Below, in pieces: positions 1 through 8,111 of a stretch of 41,470 bases of DNA. The DNA is from an uncultured Alloprevotella sp. (GTDB taxonomy: Bacteria; Bacteroidota; Bacteroidia; Bacteroidales; Bacteroidaceae): the NCBI GenBank assembly GCA_944322095.1, contig CALUNU010000018.1, positions 1-41,470 of the forward strand, in the 5' to 3' direction. Position numbers and translations under genes: made by a program. Position 1 is the stretch's first letter. Each line of letters opens with the position of its first letter. A model generated the notes under the pieces. That model was given only the letters and a program-made list of their open reading frames with translations. It did no database searches and had not been told where the DNA came from.

Positions 1-73
1 GCTTCAGGATGGGCTTGAACCAACGACCCCCTGATTAACAGTCAGGTGCTCTAACCAACTGAGCTACTGAAGC
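1..73 (-). tRNA. tRNA-Asn (GTT), copy 1
   Basis: Read on the minus strand, this folds into a cloverleaf with acceptor arms GCTTCAG/CTGAAGC, an anticodon stem CCTGA/TCAGG and loop CTGTTAA, giving anticodon GTT (Asn). The discriminator base would lie one base outside the window. No CCA is encoded. It is identical to the copy at 94-167 and lies downstream of it in the same transcription unit. Confidence 0.96.
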
Positions 74-93
74 AGTGTCCGAAGTGGCAGTGG

Positions 94-167
94 CGCTTCA
101 GGATGGGCTTGAACCAACGACCCCCTGATTAACAGTCAGGTGCTCTAACCAACTGAGCTACTGAAGC
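94..167 (-). tRNA. tRNA-Asn (GTT), copy 2
   Basis: Identical 73-nt cloverleaf with anticodon GTT, plus a G discriminator base (position 94 on the minus strand), as expected for tRNA-Asn. About 20 bp separates it from copy 1. The promoter-like sequence at 212-242 points into the pair, so both are probably cut from one precursor. Confidence 0.96.
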
Positions 168-211
168 AGGTTCGGTGCGGTAAAACACCCGCCATCTTCG
201 GATTTGCGCTG

Positions 212-242
212 CAAAAGTAAGGGTTATTTTTGAAATTAGCAA
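212..242 (-). promoter_or_regulatory. Bacteroidota-type promoter for the tRNA-Asn pair
   Basis: The minus strand has TTG (242-240), a 20-bp spacer and TACTTTTG (219-212). This fits the Bacteroidota sigma consensus TTTG-N19-21-TAnnTTTG. It points into the tRNA-Asn pair and abuts the oppositely directed -7 element at 243-250. Confidence 0.6.
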
Positions 243-250
243 TATCTTTG
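243..250 (+). promoter_or_regulatory. Promoter -7 element (TATCTTTG) for the kinase gene
   Basis: TATCTTTG matches TAnnTTTG exactly and lies 25 bp before the ATG at 276. No clear -33 TTTG is seen at the usual distance. It is divergent from, and adjacent to, the tRNA-Asn promoter. Confidence 0.55.
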
Positions 251-275
251 CAGGAAAAACCGCGAAAAAAATTTC

Positions 276-1250
276 ATGAAACGACTCTTAGGGATGGGCA
301 ATGCCCTGGTTGATGCGCTGCTGCGCCTTGAAAACGACGATTTGCTGGCGCGCCTGGGCTTGGCCAAGGGAGCCATGCAGCTCATCGACACAGCCCGCTT
401 CCACGAAATACGCAGCCGCCTGGAAGGCTTGCACATGGCGCGCGCCACGGGTGGCTCGGCGGCCAACACGGTGCAGGCGCTGGCACGGCTGGGAGCACGG
501 CCGGGACTGGTGGGCATGACGGGCCGCGACGACGACGGCCGCTTCTTTGCCCGCCAGTGCCGCCGGCTGGGCATCGCCCCCTACCTGCTCGAAAGCGACC
601 TGCCCACGGGCGTGGCATCGACGTTTATCTCGCCCGACGGCCAGCGCACCTTTGCCACCTATCTGGGCGCTGCCGCACAGCTGCGGGCCGAGGACGTGCG
701 CCCCGACTGGTTCCGCGACTTCGACTACTTCTACGTCGAGGGCTACCTCGTGCAAAACCACCAACTCATCGACCGGGCCATCGACACGGCGCGCCAAGCG
801 GGCTGCTGCGTGTGCCTTGACCTGTCGAGCTACAACGTCGTGGCGGCCGACCGCGACTTCTTTGCCAGCCTGCTCCCACGCACCGACATCGTCTTTGCCA
901 ACGAGGACGAGGCCTACGCCTTTACGGGCAAGACGGCCGGGCGGGCCCTCGACGCGCTGGCCCGCATCTGCCCCACGGTGGTGGTGAAAACGGGTCCCGG
1001 CGGCGCCATGGCGCGCTGCGGGAGCGAGATGGCCGAGTCGCCCGCGCCCGACGTGGAGCGCGTCGTCGACACGACGGGGGCCGGCGACTTCTTTGCAGCG
1101 GGTTTCCTCTACATGCACGCACTGGGAGCCGACCTGGTGGAATGCATCGACGCGGGCAACCTGCTGGGCAGCCACGTCATACAGACCGTCGGAGCCTCGC
1201 TCACGGACGAGGCCTGGGCCTCGATACGCGAAACGCTGCCACGCCCATGA
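276..1250 (+). CDS. PfkB-family carbohydrate/nucleoside kinase (adenosine kinase-like)
   Basis: A 324-aa cytoplasmic kinase of the ribokinase/PfkB family, which phosphorylates the hydroxymethyl group of a sugar or nucleoside with ATP. The N-terminal glycine-rich motif ATGGSAANT is at residues 57-65. The C-terminal signature DTTGAGD is at 265-271 and supplies the anion-hole glycines and the catalytic base Asp271. Length is normal for the family. Bacteroidota relatives are usually annotated as adenosine kinase, but the substrate cannot be read from these motifs. The ATG at 276 follows the -7 element by 25 bp, which supports this start. The S41 protease gene follows 90 bp downstream on the same strand, possibly co-transcribed, without an obvious functional link. 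Confidence 0.9.
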   Translation: MKRLLGMGNALVDALLRLENDDLLARLGLAKGAMQLIDTARFHEIRSRLEGLHMARATGGSAANTVQALARLGARPGLVGMTGRDDDGRFFARQCRRLGIAPYLLESDLPTGVASTFISPDGQRTFATYLGAAAQLRAEDVRPDWFRDFDYFYVEGYLVQNHQLIDRAIDTARQAGCCVCLDLSSYNVVAADRDFFASLLPRTDIVFANEDEAYAFTGKTAGRALDALARICPTVVVKTGPGGAMARCGSEMAESPAPDVERVVDTTGAGDFFAAGFLYMHALGADLVECIDAGNLLGSHVIQTVGASLTDEAWASIRETLPRP

Positions 1251-1340
1251 CCTGCCGCCACGCAGCGGCAACGCCCGACAGACGCGCCCCCACTCCTTAT
1301 TATATATATGCCCCATTCACCCTTTCCGAAACAAGCTGAC

Positions 1341-3014
1341 ATGAAACGTTTCCTCCTCTCGCTCCTGCTGACGGCCATCGTGCTGCCGGCAGCCGCGCAA
1401 AACCACAACTTCGACGTGGCCCGCAACCTGGACATTTTCAACGCCCTGTACAAGGAGCTCGACCTGAGCTACGTCGACACGCTCAATGCCGACAAGAACA
1501 TCGGCAACGCCATTCTCTACATGCTCCACCAGTTGGATCCCTACACCGAGTTCTACAAAGAGGACGAGGCCAAGGACCTCAAACAGCTCACCACGGGACG
1601 CTACGCAGGCATCGGCTCGCCCATCATCTACCGCAAGCAAGACGACCGATGCATCTTCTCCGACCCCTACGAAGGGATGCCTGCGGCCAAGGCGGGCGTT
1701 CGAACGGGCGACGTCATCATGGCCATCGACGGCAAGGACGTGGGCACGTGCGGCGAGCAGCAGCCCGGCGACTACTCGTCGGCCGTGAGCGAAGCGCTGC
1801 GCGGCGAGCCCGGCACGACCTTTGAGCTCACGGTGAAACGCCCCGGGACGGAGGCGCCGCTCACCTTCAAGCTGACGCGCGAAACCATCCAGCAGCCGTC
1901 GGTAGCCTACGCCTGCGTGCTGAGCGACAGCATCGGCTACGTATCGCTGACGGGCTACACCGAAAACACAGCGCGCGAGCTGCGCCTGGCCGTGGCCGGC
2001 CTGCGCCGCGACGGGGCACGGCGCCTCGTGCTCGACCTGCGCGGCAACCCCGGCGGCCTGCTGCGCGAGGCCGTGACCATCGTCAACTTCTTCGTGCCCA
2101 AGGGGCTCGAAGTGGTGCGCACGCAGGGCAAGCTCAAAGAGCAGCGCTACGTCTACAAAACCGAGGAGGAGCCGCTCGACACGCACATCCCGCTCGTCGT
2201 GCTGGTGGACTACGCCACTGCCTCGGCCGCCGAAATCACATCGGGCGCTTTGCAGGACTACGACCGCGCCGTCATCGTGGGGCAGCGCACCTATGGCAAG
2301 GGACTCGTGCAGGAACCGCGCGAATTGCCCTACAACACGTTCATGAAGCTCACCACCAGCAAATATTTCATCCCGTCGGGGCGCTGCATTCAGGCCTACG
2401 ACTTCAAGAACCGCAACGCCGACGGGCAGCCGCGCCACCTGCCCGACAGCCTCTGCCGCCTGTTTCACACGGCAGCCGGGCGCCCCGTGCACGACGGCGG
2501 CGGCATCACGCCCGACGTGGCCGTCAAGCCCGACAGCCTGCCCGGCCTCGTGGCCTACCTGCAAATGTCGGACGCGCTCTTCGACTGGTGCGTGCGCTAC
2601 CGCAACTCGCACGAGCGCATCGCCGCGCCCGACAGCTTCCACCTGACGGAGGCCGAGCTCAACGACTTCAAGCAATATGTCAAAGACAGCGACTTCACCT
2701 ACGACCGCCGCAGCAAAAGCCTGCTCGACCTGCTGCGCAAAGTGGCGGCCGACGAGGGATATGCCGAAGACGCCAAGGCCGAGCTCGACGCTCTGGAAAA
2801 AAAGCTGACGCACGACATCGACGACGACCTGTCGCGCTGGCAGGACGAGGTGCGCCGCGTGGTGGAGAGCGAAATCGTGGCCAACTACTATTACGACCGC
2901 GGCGTGGCAGCCTATAACCTGCCCTACGACAAAGACCTGCGCGAGGCCATTGCCATCCTGCGCGACGACGCCCGCTACCGCAGTCTGCTGGCAGCCCCGA
3001 AGGGCGAAGAATAG
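1341..3014 (+). CDS. S41 family C-terminal processing peptidase, exported
   Basis: A 557-aa serine protease of the CtpA/tricorn-core (S41) type, acting in the periplasm. Residues 1-20 form a signal peptide (MKRFLLSLLL core, then an AAAQ cleavage context). A PDZ domain spans roughly 85-180. The catalytic domain carries LRGNPGG (233-239), the nucleophile Ser295 in TASAAE and the general base Lys320 in YGKG, so the Ser/Lys dyad is intact. An in-frame ATG lies 33 bp upstream, but the one at 1341 puts the signal peptide at the N terminus and is preferred. The ~150-residue C-terminal part is charged and helical, as in Bacteroidota relatives. The GH2 gene follows after 26 bp. Confidence 0.93.
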   Translation: MKRFLLSLLLTAIVLPAAAQNHNFDVARNLDIFNALYKELDLSYVDTLNADKNIGNAILYMLHQLDPYTEFYKEDEAKDLKQLTTGRYAGIGSPIIYRKQDDRCIFSDPYEGMPAAKAGVRTGDVIMAIDGKDVGTCGEQQPGDYSSAVSEALRGEPGTTFELTVKRPGTEAPLTFKLTRETIQQPSVAYACVLSDSIGYVSLTGYTENTARELRLAVAGLRRDGARRLVLDLRGNPGGLLREAVTIVNFFVPKGLEVVRTQGKLKEQRYVYKTEEEPLDTHIPLVVLVDYATASAAEITSGALQDYDRAVIVGQRTYGKGLVQEPRELPYNTFMKLTTSKYFIPSGRCIQAYDFKNRNADGQPRHLPDSLCRLFHTAAGRPVHDGGGITPDVAVKPDSLPGLVAYLQMSDALFDWCVRYRNSHERIAAPDSFHLTEAELNDFKQYVKDSDFTYDRRSKSLLDLLRKVAADEGYAEDAKAELDALEKKLTHDIDDDLSRWQDEVRRVVESEIVANYYYDRGVAAYNLPYDKDLREAIAILRDDARYRSLLAAPKGEE

Positions 3015-3040
3015 ACACCGACACCCCAACATTCATCCCT

Positions 3041-5533
3041 ATGCATACCTATCTGAAACCTCTCTGGCTGCTCTCTCTGGCCCTGACGGCCGTGGGAGCG
3101 GCCGCACAGCGCAGCGAAACGCTGCTCGAACGGGGCTGGCGCTTCACCCACGCGGACGACTCGGCCTGCGTGGCGCCGTCCTTCGACGACCGTTCGTGGC
3201 AGCAGGTAACCGTGCCCCACGACTGGGCCATCACGGGCCCCTTCAGCTACATGAACGACCGCCAGAACGTGGCCATCACGCAGGACGGGCAGAAAGAAGC
3301 CATGGAACATGCCGGGCGCACGGGCGGCCTGCCCTTCGTCGGCACGGGCTGGTACCGCCTGACGTTCGACGTGCCCGACTATCGCCCCGGCCGCCGCGTC
3401 GAACTGCTCTTCGACGGTGCGATGAGCCATCCCCGCGTGTATGTCAACGGTCACTATGCCGGGGGCTGGGAGTATGGCTACAATGCCTTCGCCCTCGACG
3501 TCACGCCCTACGTCAAAGCCACGGGCAACACGCTGGCCGTACGCCTTTACAACGAAACGGAGCAGTCGCGCTGGTATCCCGGCGCAGGCCTGTACCGTAA
3601 CGTCCATCTCATAGTGACTGATCGCGCCCACATCCCCACATGGGGCGTCCAGGTGCTCACGCCCCGCGTCACGGACGCCTCGGCCACCGTCGAAGTGCGC
3701 ACGGCTCTGAGCATCCCCGGCAGCCGCAACGGCTACCGCCTTGAAACGGAGATACTCAACCCCGCGGGCCGCAGCGTCAGCGCGTCGAGCCTGGGGCTCG
3801 ACGGCACGTCCGACAGCATCGTCTACGAAACGCTCATCGTAAACCGCCCGCAGCGCTGGGACCTCGACACGCCCCGCCTCTACAACGTCGTGAGCCGTCT
3901 CTACGACGGCGACCGCCTGTGCGACAGCGTCGTGACGCGCTTCGGCATACGCACCATCGAGCTCGTGGCCGACAAGGGCTTCCTGCTCAACGGCCGCACC
4001 GTAAAGTTCAAAGGGGTCTGCAACCATGAAGACCTGGGCCCGCTGGGCATGGCTGTCAACGAGAGTGCCCTGCGCCACCGCCTGCTCCAACTGAAAGACA
4101 TGGGTGCCAACGCCATCCGCACCTCGCACAACATGCCCTCGCCCGAGCTGGTGAGCCTGTGCGACGAGATGGGACTGATGGTCATGGCCGAGTCGTTCGA
4201 CGAATGGCGCTCGGCCAAGGTGGCCAACGGCTACCACAAATGGTTCGACCGCTGGGCCGAGCGCGACCTGGTGAACCTCGTGCGCCACTTCCGCAACGCG
4301 CCGTCGATCGTCATGTGGTGCGTGGGCAACGAGGTGCCCGACCAGTATAACCAGACGGGCGGGCCCAAGATGTCGCGCTTCCTGCGCGACATCTGCCACC
4401 GCGAAGACCCCACGCGCCCCGTCACGATGGGCATGGACGCCCCCGACGCCGTCGTGGCCAACGGCATGGCAGCCGTGCTCGACGTGCCGGGCTTCAACTA
4501 CCGCCCCTTCAAGTATCAGACCAACTACGACAAACTGCCGCAGGCCCTTATTCTGGGCAGCGAAACGGCCTCGACCGTGAGCGCCCGCGGCGTCTACAAA
4601 TTTCCCGTGGAACGCGCCGCCATGCGCAAGTACGACGACCACCAGGCCTCCTCGTACGACGTGGAGCACTGCGGATGGTCGAACCTGCCCGAGGACGACT
4701 GGATATGGCACGACGAGAAGCCATGGGCCATCGGCGAGTTCGTGTGGACGGGCCACGACTATCTGGGCGAGCCCACGCCCTACTATTCCGACTGGCCCAG
4801 CCATTCGTCGCTCTTCGGCATCATCGACCTGGCCAACATCCCCAAAGACCGCTACTACCTGTACCGCAGCCACTGGAACCCGACGGCCGAAACGCTGCAC
4901 ATCCTGCCCCACTGGACGTGGCCCGGCCGCGAGGGTGAGGTGACGCCCGTCTTCGTCTACACCAACCACCCCTCGGCCGAGCTCTTCGTCAACGGCAAAA
5001 GCCAGGGACGCGTGACGAAAGACACGACCATCACCGTGGAAAACTCAGCCACCAAGGCCGACGAACAGAGCTTCAGACGCCAGAAGCGCTACCGCCTGAT
5101 GTGGCCCGACGTCAAGTATGAGCCGGGCACGCTGCGCGTCGTGGCCTACGACGCCGGGGGGCGCGCCGTGGCCGAAGAGGAGGTGCACACCGCCGGCGAG
5201 GCCTATCGCCTGGAAGCCGTGGCCGACACGCTGCCGCTGCATGCCGGGGGGCGCGACCTGTGCTACATCCGCGTGCGCCTCGTAGACCGCGAAGGCAACC
5301 TCGTACCCACGGACGGACGCCTCGTGGAGTTCAGCGTGAAGGGGGCCGGCACCTTCCGTGCAGCAGCCAACGGCGACGCCACGTGCATCGACCTGTTCCA
5401 CGAACCGCGCATGCACCTCTTCAACGGACAGCTCACGGCCATCGTGGCCACGGCCGGCCGCCCCGGGACGTTCACCTTTACGGCCCGCGCCAAGGGCGTC
5501 AAGGCCGCCACAGTGGAGCGCCGCGTCGACTGA
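3041..5533 (+). CDS. Glycoside hydrolase family 2, secreted (beta-galactosidase-like)
   Basis: An 830-aa exo-acting retaining glycosidase. A signal peptide occupies about residues 1-23. Then come a GH2 sugar-binding jelly roll (~27-190, with VPHDWAITGPF), an Ig-like domain (~195-300) and a TIM barrel (~300-620). Glu431 in VGNE is the acid/base and Glu508 in LGSE the nucleophile; both are present. A DUF4982-like segment (HPSAELFVNGKSQG) and a C-terminal Ig-like domain complete the chain. This architecture is typical of Bacteroidota beta-galactosidases, but beta-glucuronidase or related activity cannot be excluded. No SusC/SusD genes are nearby, so it is not in a standard polysaccharide utilisation locus. 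It is the last gene before the terminator at 5577-5610. Confidence 0.92.
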   Translation: MHTYLKPLWLLSLALTAVGAAAQRSETLLERGWRFTHADDSACVAPSFDDRSWQQVTVPHDWAITGPFSYMNDRQNVAITQDGQKEAMEHAGRTGGLPFVGTGWYRLTFDVPDYRPGRRVELLFDGAMSHPRVYVNGHYAGGWEYGYNAFALDVTPYVKATGNTLAVRLYNETEQSRWYPGAGLYRNVHLIVTDRAHIPTWGVQVLTPRVTDASATVEVRTALSIPGSRNGYRLETEILNPAGRSVSASSLGLDGTSDSIVYETLIVNRPQRWDLDTPRLYNVVSRLYDGDRLCDSVVTRFGIRTIELVADKGFLLNGRTVKFKGVCNHEDLGPLGMAVNESALRHRLLQLKDMGANAIRTSHNMPSPELVSLCDEMGLMVMAESFDEWRSAKVANGYHKWFDRWAERDLVNLVRHFRNAPSIVMWCVGNEVPDQYNQTGGPKMSRFLRDICHREDPTRPVTMGMDAPDAVVANGMAAVLDVPGFNYRPFKYQTNYDKLPQALILGSETASTVSARGVYKFPVERAAMRKYDDHQASSYDVEHCGWSNLPEDDWIWHDEKPWAIGEFVWTGHDYLGEPTPYYSDWPSHSSLFGIIDLANIPKDRYYLYRSHWNPTAETLHILPHWTWPGREGEVTPVFVYTNHPSAELFVNGKSQGRVTKDTTITVENSATKADEQSFRRQKRYRLMWPDVKYEPGTLRVVAYDAGGRAVAEEEVHTAGEAYRLEAVADTLPLHAGGRDLCYIRVRLVDREGNLVPTDGRLVEFSVKGAGTFRAAANGDATCIDLFHEPRMHLFNGQLTAIVATAGRPGTFTFTARAKGVKAATVERRVD

Positions 5534-5576
5534 GCGCCCCGCCCCGCCAGCCCCACATAAGCCCCGGAAGGAGCCT

Positions 5577-5610
5577 GCCCCGCGTCGGGCGGCCCTTGCG
5601 GGGCTTTTTT
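5577..5610 (+). terminator. Rho-independent terminator after the GH2 gene
   Basis: Perfect 7-bp stem GCCCCGC (5577-5583) / GCGGGGC (5598-5604), followed at once by six T residues (5605-5610). It lies 44 bp past the GH2 stop codon. Confidence 0.9.
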
Positions 5611-5676
5611 GGGCCACAGCCGCGGCGGCAAGGGGGGTTCGTTGCCGGTTTTTCCCGATATGTGGCCGCAAGTTTG

Positions 5677-5684
5677 TATCTTTG
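5677..5684 (+). promoter_or_regulatory. Promoter -7 element (TATCTTTG) for the SLC13 transporter
   Basis: An exact TAnnTTTG match lies about 147 bp upstream of the transporter ATG and after the preceding terminator. No convincing -33 element is seen. If used, it gives a GC-rich leader of about 140 nt. Confidence 0.5.
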
Positions 5685-5830
5685 TGCATTGAAGTTCTGA
5701 AAGCGCGCGGGCCCGCCGTGCCAAGGCCGCTTGCGGCCCCACGGGGCCCGCCCCGTTCACCCCGTTCACTGCCACGCCCGGCCGGCGCCCCGCCCGCGGC
5801 CACGGCAGCCCACCATCTATCCCTACCACC

Positions 5831-7684
5831 ATGATGCTCATCACACTCATCGTTCTGGCCCTTGCCGCCCTGCTCTTCGTCACGGGCTGGGTGCGGGCCG
5901 ACCTCACGGCCGTATGCGCTGCCCTGACGCTCGTGCTCACGGGCGTGCTCACGCCCGAAGAGGCGCTGGCAGGTTTCTCCAACCCCGTTGTCATCATGAT
6001 GGCCGGCCTCTTCATCGTGGGCGGCGGCATCCTGAGCACGGGTCTGGCCCACCGCATGGGCGGCCGCATACTGGGCTGGGCCGGCGGCAGCGAAACGCGG
6101 CTCTTCGTCCTGCTGATGCTCACCACGTCGTTCGTCGGCGCCTTCGTGAGCAACACGGGCACGGTGGCCCTGATGATGCCCATCGTCGTTTCGGCGGCGC
6201 GCACGGCGGGCGTGGCCCCCTCGCGCCTGCTCATGCCGCTGGCCTTTGCCGGCAGCCTGGGCGGCATGCTCACCCTCATCGGTACGCCGCCCAACCTCAT
6301 CATCCGCGACGCCCTTGTGCAGGCTGGCTACGAACCCCTCACGTTTTTCTCCTTCACGCCCGTGGGCCTCATCTGCATCGCCGTGGGCATCGTGGCCCTC
6401 ATCCCCCTGTCGCGCCGCTTCCTGGGGCGCCGCGCGGCGGGCGCGACGGAGCGGACGGGCGGCAAGTCGCTCGAAGCGCTGGCCCACGAATACCGCCTGG
6501 CCGAGGACGTGAGCTGCCTGCGCATCGCGGCGGGCGCGGCCGTCGTGGGCAAGTCGGTGCGCAGCCTCGACGTACACGGCCGCTACGGGCTCACGGTGCT
6601 CGAGGTGCGGCGCACGGCCTCGCCCCACGGCCTGCTCAAACGCGTCAACCAATACGTGGCGCCCGACGTCGACCTGGCGCCCGGCGACGAACTCTACGTC
6701 AAGGGCAGCCCCGAGGCCGTGCAGCGCTTTGCCCACGAGCAGGGCCTCACGCCCGACCGCGCGGCCGAGGGCGAAGGGCTGCGCTTCTACGAAGTGGGGC
6801 TGGCCGAACTGCTCGTGCTGCCCACCTCGCCGCTGGTCAACCTGCGCGTAGGCGAGGCCGACCTGCGCAACCGCTACGGCGTGAACGTGCTCGGCGTGCG
6901 CCGCCACGACCAATACTATCTCGACGCGCTGAAAGACGTGCGCCTGCACGCGGGCGACGTGATGCTCGTGCAGGGAGCATGGGACGACCTCACGCAGCTC
7001 GACCGCGAAGAGGGCAGCTGGGTGGTCATGGGCCGCCCCGCGCAGCAGGCCTCGCGCGTCACGCTCGACTATAAGGCCCCGCTCGCCGCCCTCATCATGC
7101 TGCTCATGGTGGTGTGCATGGCTGTCGACAGCATCCCCGTGGCCCCCGTCACGGCCGTCGTGCTGGCCGCCGTTCTCATGGTCTTTTCGGGCTGTCTGCG
7201 CAACGCCGAGGCCGCCTACAAGACGGTCAACTGGGAAAGTCTCGTGCTCTTCGGCGCCATGCTGCCCATGTCGACGGCGCTGGAAAAGACGGGCGTGTCG
7301 ACCCTCGTGTCCGATTCGCTCGCCGACACCTTCGGCTCGCTCGGGCCCTACGGCCTGCTGGCCGCCATCTACCTGGTTACGTCCCTCATGACGCTCTTCA
7401 TCAGCAACACCGTGACGGCCGTGCTCATGTCGCCCATCGCCCTGTCGGCCGCCGCCCATCTCTCGGCCACGTCGGGCCAGAGCGTGAGCGCCGTGCCCTT
7501 CCTCTTCGCCGTCACCGTGGCCGCCAGCATGTGCTTTGCCTCGCCCTTCTCCACGCCGCCCAACGCCCTGGTCATGTCGGCCGGCGGCTACAAGACGGCC
7601 GACTATCTGAAAGTGGGCCTCCCGCTCCAACTGCTCATCGGCGCCGCCATGGTGGCCCTGCTCCCCCTGCTCTTCCCCTTCTGA
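5831..7684 (+). CDS. SLC13/DASS-type anion:Na+ symporter with two RCK_C (TrkA-C) domains
   Basis: A 617-aa inner-membrane permease. The first ~200 residues are transmembrane helices of the CitMHS/DASS (ArsB/NhaD superfamily) fold, including VSNTGTVALMMP and IGTPPNLI. A soluble cytoplasmic insert (~200-405) holds two RCK_C/TrkA_C-like modules, visible as repeated patterns of the kind GLTVLEVRR...APGDELYVKG and GVNVLGVRR...HAGDVMLVQG. The second transmembrane half (~410-617) repeats the key motif as ISNTVTAVLMSP and FSTPPNALV. The SNT and TPPN pairs mark the two substrate/Na+ binding hairpins. The substrate (sulfate, phosphate or dicarboxylate) cannot be told from sequence alone. It is a single-gene unit followed within 32 bp by repeat copy 1. 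Confidence 0.9.
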   Translation: MMLITLIVLALAALLFVTGWVRADLTAVCAALTLVLTGVLTPEEALAGFSNPVVIMMAGLFIVGGGILSTGLAHRMGGRILGWAGGSETRLFVLLMLTTSFVGAFVSNTGTVALMMPIVVSAARTAGVAPSRLLMPLAFAGSLGGMLTLIGTPPNLIIRDALVQAGYEPLTFFSFTPVGLICIAVGIVALIPLSRRFLGRRAAGATERTGGKSLEALAHEYRLAEDVSCLRIAAGAAVVGKSVRSLDVHGRYGLTVLEVRRTASPHGLLKRVNQYVAPDVDLAPGDELYVKGSPEAVQRFAHEQGLTPDRAAEGEGLRFYEVGLAELLVLPTSPLVNLRVGEADLRNRYGVNVLGVRRHDQYYLDALKDVRLHAGDVMLVQGAWDDLTQLDREEGSWVVMGRPAQQASRVTLDYKAPLAALIMLLMVVCMAVDSIPVAPVTAVVLAAVLMVFSGCLRNAEAAYKTVNWESLVLFGAMLPMSTALEKTGVSTLVSDSLADTFGSLGPYGLLAAIYLVTSLMTLFISNTVTAVLMSPIALSAAAHLSATSGQSVSAVPFLFAVTVAASMCFASPFSTPPNALVMSAGGYKTADYLKVGLPLQLLIGAAMVALLPLLFPF

Positions 7685-7715
7685 CCCACCCCCCCCGCAC
7701 AGCCCTCGCGCAGAG

Positions 7716-8070
7716 CTGTGCGCTATATGTCAAACCGTTAAAGCGGACGCCCACGCCCGTCCGCCTTTTAGCGTTGTTTTCGTGCGTCCATGCGGCCCTC
7801 AGACCGATCCATCCCATGGATTTCGATTTCCATCCCATGGAATTGCCGATCCATCCCATGGAATTTCCGATCCATGGGATGTTTCTGAAGGAAAAATAGC
7901 CCCGAAACGTGACATATAGTGGCGAAAAACCTCATCCAAGCGTGTTTTGCCGCGCTTCCTTCGACGGATGTGTTTCATTATCAAACGTTTCTGATTTTCG
8001 CGTAAATGCGAGCGACGGAGTAGGCGCGCGAAAATAATCGATCCTCCGTGTTAAAAAACAGCGGAGCGGA
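7716..8070 (-). repeat. Dispersed ~350-bp intergenic repeat, copy 1
   Basis: This copy lies in the opposite orientation to the copies at 30398-30745 and 40645-41001. In element order it has an A block (8070-7989: a GTTTTTTAACACGGAG end, then CCGTCGCTC and AAAATCAGAA), a 69-bp divergent spacer (7988-7920) and a 197-bp core (7919-7723). The core is bounded by the perfect 10-bp inverted repeat TGACATATAG/CTATATGTCA. It carries the 21-bp box array and a GCGGACG/CGTCCGC hairpin (7743-7764). The hairpin side lies about 32 bp after the SLC13 stop codon and, with the following CTTTTA, could end that transcript. Short open frames cross it, but I see no convincing gene. Confidence 0.85.
7808..7883 (-). 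repeat. Array of four 21-bp-spaced palindromic boxes (copy 1)
   Basis: Boxes start at 7808, 7829, 7850 and 7871, exactly 21 bp apart. Three read TCCATCCCATGGA on the plus strand, which is TCCATGGGATGGA on the element strand; the fourth (7871) is degenerate. Each good box is a hyphenated palindrome with 5-bp arms TCCAT/ATGGA around a 3-bp centre. The 8-bp spacers are also largely conserved between copies. Confidence 0.9.
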
Positions 8071-8111
8071 CAGGGTGGAAGAGGCCCGCAGGCGCAGGAG
8101 GAGCTGCCTTA

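Noticed and set aside
3041..5533. GH2 gene as part of a polysaccharide utilisation locus
   Set aside because: No SusC/SusD pair, hybrid two-component regulator or further carbohydrate enzymes are nearby.
5045..7630. 861-codon open frame on the minus strand opposite the GH2 and SLC13 genes
   Set aside because: It is His/Gly/Arg-rich without any domain and spans two well-supported plus-strand genes and a terminator. In GC-rich DNA antisense frames stay open by chance.
7808..7883. Box arrays as a CRISPR array
   Set aside because: Repeat units are 13 bp with 8-bp spacers that are conserved between distant copies, and there are no cas genes.
7716..8070. Repeat copy 1 as a complete insertion sequence
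   Set aside because: About 350 bp is too short for a transposase, and no transposase fragment is recognisable.
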